Assembly (NCBI GenBank): GCA_003155175.1
Contig: PMFP01000042.1
Coordinates: forward strand, 15,206 to 28,049
Length of the DNA stretch: 12,844 nt
From: Vulcanimicrobiota bacterium
GTDB taxonomy: Bacteria > Vulcanimicrobiota > Vulcanimicrobiia > Vulcanimicrobiales > Vulcanimicrobiaceae
Direction of reading: 5' to 3'
Shown: positions 6,007-12,395 of the stretch, piece after piece
Layout: each line of letters opens with the position of its first letter
How positions within the stretch are numbered: the first letter of the stretch is position 1
Made by a program: the position numbers and the translations under genes
The notes under the pieces: generated by a model
Told to the model about the DNA's origin: nothing
What the model saw: the letters and a program-made list of their open reading frames with translations, nothing else
The model's database searches: none

Positions 6007-7231
6007 GCGGCGCGTCGCGATCACGGGCCTCGGGCTCGTGACGCCGATCGGCATCGGCAAGGAGGCGTTTTGGAACGCGCTGCTCGCCGGGCGCGTTGGC
6101 GTGGGCGAGATCACACGGTTCGATGCGTCCACGTATCCGTCGCGCATGGCGGCGGAGATCCGCGATTTCGACGCGTCGCAGTATATGGACCGGCGGCGCA
6201 TGCAGTGGACCGACCGTTTTTCGCAACTGGCCGTCGTCGCGGCGCTGCTGGCGTGCGAGGACGCCGGCATCACGATTGAAGGCCGCTCGGACGTGGGCGT
6301 CTATACGGGTTCGGCGCTGGGCGGACTGACGTATGCCGAAGAACAGCTGGTCTCGTTTCAGAAAGAGGGGCTGCGCGCGGTGCGCCCGCTGCTTACGCTC
6401 TCGGTGTTCGGCGGCGCCGCGCCGTCGAACGTCGCGATTCAGCTCGGGCTTCACGGCCCGACCATCGCCAACGCGGATTCGTGCGCTGCCGGAGCGATCG
6501 CGATCGGCGATGCGTTTCGCGCGATCCGGCGCGGTGAAGTGAGCGCGGCGATCGCGGGCGGCGTCGAGGCGCCGCTGGCGCCGTTAACGTACGGCGCGTT
6601 TACGGTCGCGCGCGCGATGTCCACGCGCAACGACGATCCCGGCACGGCCAGCCGCCCGTTCGACCGGGAACGCGACGGCTTCGTGATGGGCGAAGGCGCC
6701 GGATTGCTGGTGCTCGAGAATTACGACGACGCCGTATCGCGCGGCGCGCGCATCTACGCCGAGATCACCGGCTTCGGAACCACGAACGACGCGCACCACA
6801 TGGCCGCCCCGCTCGCCGACGGCTCGCAGGTTTCACGCGCGATGGCGGCGGCGCTGGCCGACGCGTCGGTGGGCGCGGACGAAGTCGAGGCGATCAACGC
6901 GCACGGTTCGTCAACGCCGCTCGGAGATCGCGCCGAGGTGCGCGCGTATCAGGGCGTCTTCGGCGAACGCGCCTCGCACATTCCCATCAGCGCGACCAAG
7001 GGCCAGCACGCGCACGCGCTCGGTGCGACCGGCGCCTGGGAAGCGGCGATCAGCGCGCTCACTCTCAGCGAAGGGCGTCTTCCGGCGGCCGTCAACTTCA
7101 CACAGGCCGACGACGGCTATGCGATCGACTGTACGACGACCGTCCGCGACGTGACGCCGCGGATCGTTCTGAGTAACTCGTCCGGCTTCGGCGGCATCAA
7201 CGCCGCGCTCGTCCTACGAAGCGTGCACTAA
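5999..7231 (+). CDS. Beta-ketoacyl-ACP synthase, FabF-like (KAS II family)
   Basis: Thiolase-fold condensing enzyme of 410 residues, the normal length for FabF. It opens with RRVAITGLGLVTPIGIG. The catalytic set is complete: Cys162 in NADSCAAGA, His302 in INAHGSSTPLGD, Lys334 in ISATKGQ, and His339 in QHAHALGATGAWEA. A Phe-Gly-Gly motif lies near the C-terminus (SSGFGGINAALVL). It should therefore be an active decarboxylating ketosynthase and not a chain-length factor. The neighbourhood of the active site is unusual: DSCAAG where FabF has TACATG, and HAH where FabF has TGH. It is the last gene of the coupled cassette. Neither an acyl carrier protein nor a reductase follows; the next gene converges after 5 nt. 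It probably extends an acyl-ACP supplied in trans. Whether this is a second housekeeping FabF or a dedicated pathway enzyme is not settled, but its operon favours the latter. Confidence 0.93.
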   Translation: MAERRVAITGLGLVTPIGIGKEAFWNALLAGRVGVGEITRFDASTYPSRMAAEIRDFDASQYMDRRRMQWTDRFSQLAVVAALLACEDAGITIEGRSDVGVYTGSALGGLTYAEEQLVSFQKEGLRAVRPLLTLSVFGGAAPSNVAIQLGLHGPTIANADSCAAGAIAIGDAFRAIRRGEVSAAIAGGVEAPLAPLTYGAFTVARAMSTRNDDPGTASRPFDRERDGFVMGEGAGLLVLENYDDAVSRGARIYAEITGFGTTNDAHHMAAPLADGSQVSRAMAAALADASVGADEVEAINAHGSSTPLGDRAEVRAYQGVFGERASHIPISATKGQHAHALGATGAWEAAISALTLSEGRLPAAVNFTQADDGYAIDCTTTVRDVTPRIVLSNSSGFGGINAALVLRSVH

Positions 7232-7236
7232 CGCCG

Positions 7237-9018
7237 TTACGGCACCAACCGTCCGATCGCGTTCGCGTTCCTTTCGGTAAAGTATATGGAGCCGTCAGAG
7301 CCAAAGGCTATGTCGGTCAGTTTTAGGTTTTTTGAGCCGGGCGCTCCGGTGTAGAGCGAGTACTCCGTGACCGCGCCGCCGGTGGTCACGCGGGCTATGC
7401 GATCGAGGTAACTCTCGGTAAACCACAGCGCGCCGTCCGGGCCCACGGTGATCCCGGTCGGACCCGTGCCGGGCGTCGGCGTCGTGATCTGATTGGCGAC
7501 GTAGAAGCCGTTCGGGCTGATGACGTCGATCTGCGAATTGGTCGTATCCACGACCCACAGGTTTCCGTCGGGTCCGCTGACCATTTGCCCGAGCTGAGGT
7601 GACGTGCCTGAACCCGACGGTGCGGTCACCGTTATTTCTTGAACGGTGCCGAAGAGATCGTGAAGCCGCCCGATCCTTCCATCCGCGGCTTCGGAGAAAT
7701 AGATGTATCCATCCGACCCCTCGGCTATGCCGGTGGGTTGAACTTGCGTCGGCGCTTCGGGAAGCGTCGTTTCTCCGCCGCCCCCACCCGGGCCCTCGCT
7801 GACGTAGCCGAGGCGATCGGCGCCGAATCCGGTGTACCACATCGTTCCGTCGCCGCGATCTACGAGTCCGAGCGGAAGGTCGCCCGTCCCGAAGAGCGTG
7901 GGATCTTCGCTGAATGCGCCGGCCGTCGTTACGGCCCCGATCTTGTTCGCATTGGTTTCGCTGAACCACAGGCGGCCGTCGCTTCCCCGAACGATCGTCT
8001 GCGGGCCTGCGTTTGCCGTCGGGACGGGGTACTCTTTGAAGACGACGGTGGACCCGTAGTAGGGCAGCGAGACCGCTAGACTCCCGATCTTGTCGGCACT
8101 GGACTCCGTGAACCAAATCTTCCCGTCGGGACCCAGTGTTATCCCAACCGGATACGAACTGGGTCCCGTCGGAATCTTATATTGGTAATATCCGGGCGTT
8201 ACGCTAATCGGGCCCGACGCACTGAGCGAACCAGCGGTCGCCACCACCGATGCGGCGCCCGTTACCAGCGGGAGACCCCAATAGGTCAGCGATACCGCCG
8301 TCCCGGGGATAGCAACGTCCTTGCGAGACAGTACCAGATTATTTGCCGTGCCGTACGGCTGCGCGTACTGCGTCCCATCTTTGATGCGGAGCTCGATCGG
8401 TGTGGAGTAATCGCCCGGACCGACGATCGTATTGCCGTCGGCATCGATTGCCGTGACGTTCACGACGGATACCCCCTTCGTCCCTCCGGTGAACGTGGAC
8501 GCGATTGCGACGCTCAGCGACGAGATCACGCCGTTGAGAGTGGCGGCGACGATGTTGGCTTTGCTTGCCGAGACCGTTTGCGTGAGATCCGCTTGACTGA
8601 GGACGTTGCCTTGGCCGTTTTGCGCGTCGTACACCTTGACGGCAAACGTGTCGAGGCCGGTGGGCGCGGTGAACGTGATCGTCGCCGTGGGGCTGTTCAG
8701 ATACACGATCGGCAGGCCGGTGGTGACGTTTCCGGCCGTGGTGATCTGAACCGAGACGCTGCGTGCGGTGGCGGGAAGATAGGCCGGCTTTGCCGCCGGC
8801 ACAAGATGGGAACCGCTGGTCGCGCCGCCCCATTTCATCTTAAAGGTCACTTGCGCGGTGCCGGCCGGCGTACCGCCGCCCGGAGCGGTGCCTCCGCCGC
8901 CCGTCGGGGGCGTCAACCCCCCCGCGCCGCCTCCGCCCGAGCACGCGGCTAACGCGGTCAGGGTAGCCGCCGCGAGAACGCGGCGCAAAGGTGGACTCGC
9001 GAATCGTATGACGTCCAT
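7237..9018 (-). CDS. Lipoprotein with Ig-like region and seven-bladed Vgb-like beta-propeller
   Basis: Predicted exported lipoprotein of 593 residues. A positively charged and hydrophobic leader ends in the lipobox LAAC (Cys26), followed by a Gly/Pro linker. Residues about 50-275 are beta-rich, with SVSVQITTAG, FTAPTGLDTFAVKVYDAQNG and a TLNGVISSLSVAI segment, like bacterial Ig-like surface proteins. From about 276 to the end I count seven repeats of the form G-x-DG-x-(I/L)-(W/Y)-(F/V/Y)-x-(E/D/G)-x(5)-(I/L)-G, for example GPDGKIWFTESSADKIG and GSDGSIYFTERNANAIG. This is the Vgb/SMP-30-like seven-blade pattern, about 45 residues per blade. The propeller holds only one histidine, so the antibiotic-lyase chemistry of true Vgb is unlikely; a structural or binding role is more probable. 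The ATG at 9018 is chosen because GGAGGT precedes it and the lipobox follows. The frame is open upstream to 9303 without a plausible start. Function unknown. Confidence 0.88.
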   Translation of the reverse strand: MDVIRFASPPLRRVLAAATLTALAACSGGGGAGGLTPPTGGGGTAPGGGTPAGTAQVTFKMKWGGATSGSHLVPAAKPAYLPATARSVSVQITTAGNVTTGLPIVYLNSPTATITFTAPTGLDTFAVKVYDAQNGQGNVLSQADLTQTVSASKANIVAATLNGVISSLSVAIASTFTGGTKGVSVVNVTAIDADGNTIVGPGDYSTPIELRIKDGTQYAQPYGTANNLVLSRKDVAIPGTAVSLTYWGLPLVTGAASVVATAGSLSASGPISVTPGYYQYKIPTGPSSYPVGITLGPDGKIWFTESSADKIGSLAVSLPYYGSTVVFKEYPVPTANAGPQTIVRGSDGRLWFSETNANKIGAVTTAGAFSEDPTLFGTGDLPLGLVDRGDGTMWYTGFGADRLGYVSEGPGGGGGETTLPEAPTQVQPTGIAEGSDGYIYFSEAADGRIGRLHDLFGTVQEITVTAPSGSGTSPQLGQMVSGPDGNLWVVDTTNSQIDVISPNGFYVANQITTPTPGTGPTGITVGPDGALWFTESYLDRIARVTTGGAVTEYSLYTGAPGSKNLKLTDIAFGSDGSIYFTERNANAIGRLVP

Positions 9019-9180
9019 AGGGACCTCCGAGCGGCGACGAGCAGTTCTGTTTTTTGACCGATGGGGCAAAACTCCTCGACTTTCGGTCGTCGACGGCCCG
9101 GGGCGGAGGAAAGAGCCGAACCGCACCGCAACGCGTCGACAATCCCGGCTCCGTTCTAGACCGCCATAAGGAGTTCGACG
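9019..9180. promoter_or_regulatory. Divergent intergenic region between lipoprotein and TPR genes
   Basis: This 162-bp region must contain the promoters of two divergent genes for exported proteins. A T-run (9049-9055) runs into TTGACC (9054-9059, plus strand), which resembles a -35, but no good -10 lies 16-18 nt downstream. CGTCGAC occurs twice (9088-9094 and 9134-9140). GAGCCG (9113-9118) can pair with CGGCTC (9146-9151). AAGGAG (9168-9173) is the SD of the TPR gene, 7 nt before its ATG. I compared the stretch around 9062-9120 with cyclic-di-GMP riboswitches and did not find a match. Confidence 0.45.
9023..9028 (-). promoter_or_regulatory. Ribosome binding site of the propeller lipoprotein
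   Basis: On the minus strand GGAGGT is followed by CCCT and then ATG (9018-9016). It decides the start, because the frame stays open for about 95 codons upstream into the neighbouring TPR gene. Confidence 0.75.
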
Positions 9181-10686
9181 ATGCGTCGTGTAGGCAGCAT
9201 GCTGGTTTCCGTGTTTGCGTTTTGCGCAGGCGCTGCGGGAGCCGCCGTCGCGCAGACCGCGCCTTCGCCGGAGCCGCAGCGTCCCGCGGCCGTGATTCAC
9301 CACCAGGTCTCATCGAATCCGCAGGCGCAGGCGGCGTTCGATCGCGGTCTGTTCGACTATTACGCGTACAATCCGGAAGCGGCCGAACACGAATTTTACA
9401 CCGCTGCGGATCTCGACAAGACCTTGGCGATGGCGTACTGGGGCATTGCGATCAGCAACGCGCCGAACCTGAACGTGCCTCCTACGGACGACCGCGAGCA
9501 ACAGGCCGCGGACGCGATAAAGAAGGCGAAAGAACTCGAAGGATCTGCGACGCCCGAGGATCGCGCGTTGATCGACGCGGCGGCCGTCCGTTTTACGGCC
9601 GGTCCGACGGGCAAGATTCCGGCGCAACTCGCAGCGTACAGCGACGCGCTGCAGCGCATTGCCCTGCAATATCCCGCGGATCCGGACGCGCAAGCGCTGT
9701 ACGGCGAGACCGCCCTCTACGTGCCTCTGTTTAGCGAGAAAAACGGCTTCGACCAGCTGACGCCCGCGCAGCGCGCCGCGCTGAGGGCGCGCGTCGCGAC
9801 GCTGCTGCCGTTCTTTCAGGCAAACCTCGCGACGTTTCCACTGCACGTGGGCCTGTTGCATTTCTACGTGCATGCCGCGCAAATTGCCGGACAGTCGCAG
9901 CTCGCCCTCAACGCCGCGCGGCAGCTCGCGGCGTTCGGTTTGCCTCCGGAGGGGTCACACCTCACGCACATGCCCGGGCACATTTTCTTCGACCTCGGTC
10001 TCTACGACGAGGCGCTCGGGGTGGGGCAACGATCCGTCGCGATGGACGACGCGGACTTCGCCTGCTGCCATCCCGGGTACTACAGCGCGCCGCGCTACTA
10101 CCACCATCACAACACGAACTTCTTGCTGTACGCGCTGACGCAGACCGGCCACGCCGGCGCCGCGGTCGCCATCGCGCGCGACTCCGGCGACAAAGCCTTT
10201 CTCGCGCGGCAGCTCGTCGCTGACGGCCAGTATCCGGCCGTGCTGGACGTGCCTTACGTTAAAGGGAAGAACGCCACGCTCGCGTTCTCGCGCGGGATCG
10301 CTTTCGCGCACATGGGAGACGAGGCGCGGGCTCAAGCTACGCTTTCGGAAATTCCGGACGCGCCGGCGGAATCGCCTTCACAGGCGGCCACGGTAGCCGC
10401 GATGCGCTTGACGGTCGCGGCGATGATCGCCGAGCGCGCGAAGGACAATGCGAAGGCGCTCGCTTTGCTCGAACGGGCGTCCGCGGAAGACACCAAGGGT
10501 GACACGTTGGGGCAAGCGGAGATCCCGGCGCTGTTTTACTATTCACCGCATATGTCGCTCGCGGGTCTGGCGATCGAGATGGGAAAGCCCGACCTGGCCC
10601 GCGCGGCTCTTCAGGCCGAACTGGCGGCGAGCCCGCGGTCTAGCTCGGCCACGCAGATGCTCTCGCAGCTCCAAATCGCGCATTAA
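9181..10686 (+). CDS. Exported TPR-family protein with conserved His-rich motifs
   Basis: A 501-residue protein with a Sec signal peptide: RR at 2-3, a hydrophobic core and a likely AVA|Q cut after residue 24. The body is all-helical in appearance and made of TPR-like pairs, for example AFDRGLFDYYAYNPEAAEHEFYTAA and later ALALLERASAEDTKGDTLG. Three conserved blocks identify a recurring uncharacterised TPR family: LHVGLLHFYVHAAQ (His222, 227, 231), SHLTHMPGHIFFDLG (His260, 263, 267) and YYHHHNTNF (His308-310, Asn311). The histidines could meet on one face and bind a metal or ligand; this is inference. A good SD (AAGGAG) lies 7 nt before the ATG. It probably acts in the periplasm or on the outer surface. 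It is divergent from the propeller lipoprotein and may share its regulation. No enzymatic domain is recognised. Confidence 0.87.
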   Translation: MRRVGSMLVSVFAFCAGAAGAAVAQTAPSPEPQRPAAVIHHQVSSNPQAQAAFDRGLFDYYAYNPEAAEHEFYTAADLDKTLAMAYWGIAISNAPNLNVPPTDDREQQAADAIKKAKELEGSATPEDRALIDAAAVRFTAGPTGKIPAQLAAYSDALQRIALQYPADPDAQALYGETALYVPLFSEKNGFDQLTPAQRAALRARVATLLPFFQANLATFPLHVGLLHFYVHAAQIAGQSQLALNAARQLAAFGLPPEGSHLTHMPGHIFFDLGLYDEALGVGQRSVAMDDADFACCHPGYYSAPRYYHHHNTNFLLYALTQTGHAGAAVAIARDSGDKAFLARQLVADGQYPAVLDVPYVKGKNATLAFSRGIAFAHMGDEARAQATLSEIPDAPAESPSQAATVAAMRLTVAAMIAERAKDNAKALALLERASAEDTKGDTLGQAEIPALFYYSPHMSLAGLAIEMGKPDLARAALQAELAASPRSSSATQMLSQLQIAH

Positions 10687-10713
10687 GCGGGACGCAGGCC
10701 GTCGATTTTGGAG

Positions 10714-10719
10714 TAGAAT
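10714..10719 (+). promoter_or_regulatory. Possible -10 element for a near-leaderless small-gene transcript
   Basis: TAGAAT matches the -10 consensus at five of six positions and ends 6 nt before the ATG at 10726. That geometry would place the transcription start at or next to the start codon. No convincing -35 lies 16-19 nt upstream. GGAG (10710-10713) is an alternative reading of the same stretch as an SD, though its 12-nt spacing is long. Confidence 0.3.
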
Positions 10720-10725
10720 GGCGCT

Positions 10726-10923
10726 ATGAGAGACGAACGATTGCCCTATCGGGACGACGAGATCGAGACGATCTCACCCGACGTCGGCGGATCCACGGAA
10801 TTGCCGCTAAGCCCGGCCGAAGCGGTGAAGCGCGAGAAGGAGAAGTACGGCGAGACGAGTTTGGACGAGAACCGCGGCGACCAGTACGACGAGCACCACG
10901 GCGAGCCCGACGACATCGTCTAG
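10726..10923 (+). CDS. Small acidic hypothetical protein (65 aa)
   Basis: I do not recognise this family. The 65-residue product is strongly charged and acidic, with no hydrophobic segment, no cysteine and few aromatic residues. It looks intrinsically disordered apart from one possible amphipathic stretch, SPAEAVKREKEKYGE (about 29-43). The tail is very rich in Asp, Glu and His (DENRGDQYDEHHGEPDD). Support for a real gene: the frame fills the gap between the TPR gene (39 nt upstream) and the convergent DUF2252 gene (4 nt downstream), and a promoter-like or SD-like element precedes the ATG. An ATG at 10718 runs into a stop after three codons and is not the start. Cytosolic location is likely. 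A stress-related or nucleic-acid-mimic role is possible but unsupported. Confidence 0.6.
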   Translation: MRDERLPYRDDEIETISPDVGGSTELPLSPAEAVKREKEKYGETSLDENRGDQYDEHHGEPDDIV

Positions 10924-10930
10924 CGCGCTA
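10921..10930. repeat. Palindrome spanning two convergent stop codons
   Basis: TAGCGCGCTA is a perfect 10-bp palindrome. Its first three bases are the stop of the 65-aa gene and its last three, read on the minus strand, are the stop of the DUF2252 gene. It has no loop and no T-tract, so it is not a standard terminator. Confidence 0.6.
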
Positions 10931-12268
10931 GGTCTGGACCATGAGCGGCGCTGGTTTGACCGCGCCGTTCGATGACGCCGGACTTTCCTTGCAGAACGCG
11001 TCGTAGTCCGCTTTCGACACTCGCGCGTAGGCGCGCGCGAAGCGCGTCACCGCTTTGTCGAAATCCGCGCTCCCCGCGAGGTACGCCGCGATGGCGACGG
11101 GATTGCCGGCGCGGGCGTGCGCGCGCGCGAGGGTCTTGGCGCAATACCCTGCGTATCGCCACAGGCTGATCTGCGGCATCGAACTGAGGTCCGCGGAGAT
11201 TTTCATGTCGCGAAGCTGGCGAACGTAGTAGTTTTGGTCCGCCGTCTGCGTCCAGCCCAGAAAGATGTCGCCGGTCGCCTGCATCAAACGCTGACCCAGG
11301 ACGACGCGCTCGCCTTCATGCCCGTAGCGTTTCGTTCCGGCAAAGCGCGTCACGACGGACTCGGTCGCTTCCTTAATCTGCAGTAACAGCGGATCGCCGC
11401 AGTCGGCGAGATGCAGGGAGACATAGCACCGCGTTCCTACGCTTCCCACGCCGACGACTTTAAAGGCCGTGTCCACGATCGCGTAGCGATCGAAGAGGGC
11501 TCGCACGTTGTCCGGCAACGAGGTGCGATAGGCCTCGAGCATTGCGAGCGCGTCGGGCGCGTCTTCGTCTTCGAGGCCCATGCGGTGGAAGGTTGGAGGT
11601 TGATCCACGAAGCGCGGCGGGTCGCCGGCCGTGATCTTGGGCGCCAATTGGCGTCCGGTGCGCTTCTTTCCGCGCGCGAGCTGGCGCTCGAGAACTTCAC
11701 GGCGCTTTTTAGGCGTCCCGTTAATGATTTCGCGCACGTCGAGATGGTCGTACCAGATGTCTACCGGCGACATTTCGGCGTACGCGTCCATCTCTTGCCG
11801 GTAGGCCGCCGCGCTGTGCCGGACCATTTCGTCGGCTACGGTGCGAAAGCCGCGGTCCAGCGCTGCGAGGCGAACGCTGGTGGCCATGCGCAGCACGTCC
11901 CATTCCCACGGTCCGGGCGCGGTTTCGTCGAAGTCGTTGAGATCGAACACGAGGTTGCGTTCGGGGGACGCATAGACGCCGAAGTTGGCGATGTGGGCGT
12001 CGCCACAGATCTGCACCTCGATCCCGGAGACCGGCAGGCTGGCCAAGTCCGAGGCCATCAGAATGGCCGAGCCGCGGTAAAACGTAAAGGGCGAGACGGA
12101 CATGCGCTCGCGCCGCAGCGGAAGCAGTTCTTGCACGCGACCGCGGTCTTGTTCGGCGAGCAGCTCGAGCGGCGCGCGATCGGCGGCCGGCTGCCAGTCG
12201 CCGATGGTCGAGAGCGTCGCGTGACGTTCGCGATGCTTCCGGGGCTTTGCGCCGTTTTTCTTCGCCAA
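10928..12268 (-). CDS. DUF2252 family protein (kinase-like fold)
   Basis: A 446-residue cytosolic protein of the DUF2252 family, whose fold is related to aminoglycoside-phosphotransferase/HipA-like kinases; its substrate is not established. Diagnostic blocks are RMSVSPFTFYRGSAILMASD, VQICGDAHIANFGV (Cys88, Asp90, His92), ERNLVFDLNDFDET (Asn111, Asp112, Asp114, Glu115) and PGPWEWDVLRMATS. Later YVSLHLADCGDPLLLQIKEA, GERVVLGQRLMQATGDIFLG and the C-terminal RFARAYARVSKADYDAF complete the usual length of about 430-450. The Asp/Asn pairs are candidates for metal or phosphoryl-transfer residues. I place the start at TTG 12268 because GGAGGA (12278-12273) precedes it by 4 nt. An in-frame ATG at 12286 adds six residues but has no SD, and the GGAGGA would then lie inside the gene. 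The basic N-terminus (AKKNGAKPRKHRERH) is variable in the family. Nothing suggests truncation. Confidence 0.93.
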   Translation of the reverse strand: MAKKNGAKPRKHRERHATLSTIGDWQPAADRAPLELLAEQDRGRVQELLPLRRERMSVSPFTFYRGSAILMASDLASLPVSGIEVQICGDAHIANFGVYASPERNLVFDLNDFDETAPGPWEWDVLRMATSVRLAALDRGFRTVADEMVRHSAAAYRQEMDAYAEMSPVDIWYDHLDVREIINGTPKKRREVLERQLARGKKRTGRQLAPKITAGDPPRFVDQPPTFHRMGLEDEDAPDALAMLEAYRTSLPDNVRALFDRYAIVDTAFKVVGVGSVGTRCYVSLHLADCGDPLLLQIKEATESVVTRFAGTKRYGHEGERVVLGQRLMQATGDIFLGWTQTADQNYYVRQLRDMKISADLSSMPQISLWRYAGYCAKTLARAHARAGNPVAIAAYLAGSADFDKAVTRFARAYARVSKADYDAFCKESPASSNGAVKPAPLMVQT

Positions 12269-12272
12269 GGAA

Positions 12273-12278
12273 TCCTCC
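12273..12278 (-). promoter_or_regulatory. Ribosome binding site deciding the DUF2252 start
   Basis: Minus-strand GGAGGA lies 4 nt before TTG (12268-12266) and 6 nt inside the longer frame that begins at ATG 12286. It favours the TTG start. Confidence 0.6.
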
Positions 12279-12286
12279 GATACCAT

Positions 12287-12301
12287 GAACCCGGCGGGTT
12301 C
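12287..12301. repeat. Perfect inverted repeat in the DUF2252/permease divergent region
   Basis: GAACCC (12287-12292) and GGGTTC (12296-12301) are perfect 6-bp arms around a GGC centre. The element sits between two divergent genes, 19 nt upstream of the DUF2252 TTG and 95 nt upstream of the permease start. This could be a dimeric-regulator operator, or a hairpin in the DUF2252 leader. The rest of the region to 12395 holds only a weak TAGAAG (12363-12368) and the permease SD. Confidence 0.4.
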
Positions 12302-12384
12302 TTCGGTGTCGAGGGTCGCGCCTTTCCGGCGAGCGCGTCAGCCGGGAACGGCGCGTCTTCGGTAGAAGGCCGCCTCTTCGCTCC

Positions 12385-12390
12385 AGGAGG
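12385..12390 (+). promoter_or_regulatory. Ribosome binding site of the permease
   Basis: A perfect AGGAGG lies 5 nt before TTG 12396. It fixes the start, although the frame runs open far upstream through the DUF2252 antisense strand. Confidence 0.8.
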
Positions 12391-12395
12391 ACCTA

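Noticed and set aside
7237..8200. Virginiamycin B lyase (streptogramin resistance) assignment
   Set aside because: Only the propeller repeat matches; the protein is a much larger lipoprotein and its propeller has a single histidine, so resistance is not supported.
9060..9130. Possible cyclic-di-GMP-type riboswitch (GGGGCAAAACTCC followed by a small hairpin)
   Set aside because: The GNRA loop and the conserved GGGACGCAAAGCC block of that class are missing, and the pairing does not fit.
10718..10729. ATG at 10718 as start of the small gene
   Set aside because: Its frame ends at a TGA after three codons.
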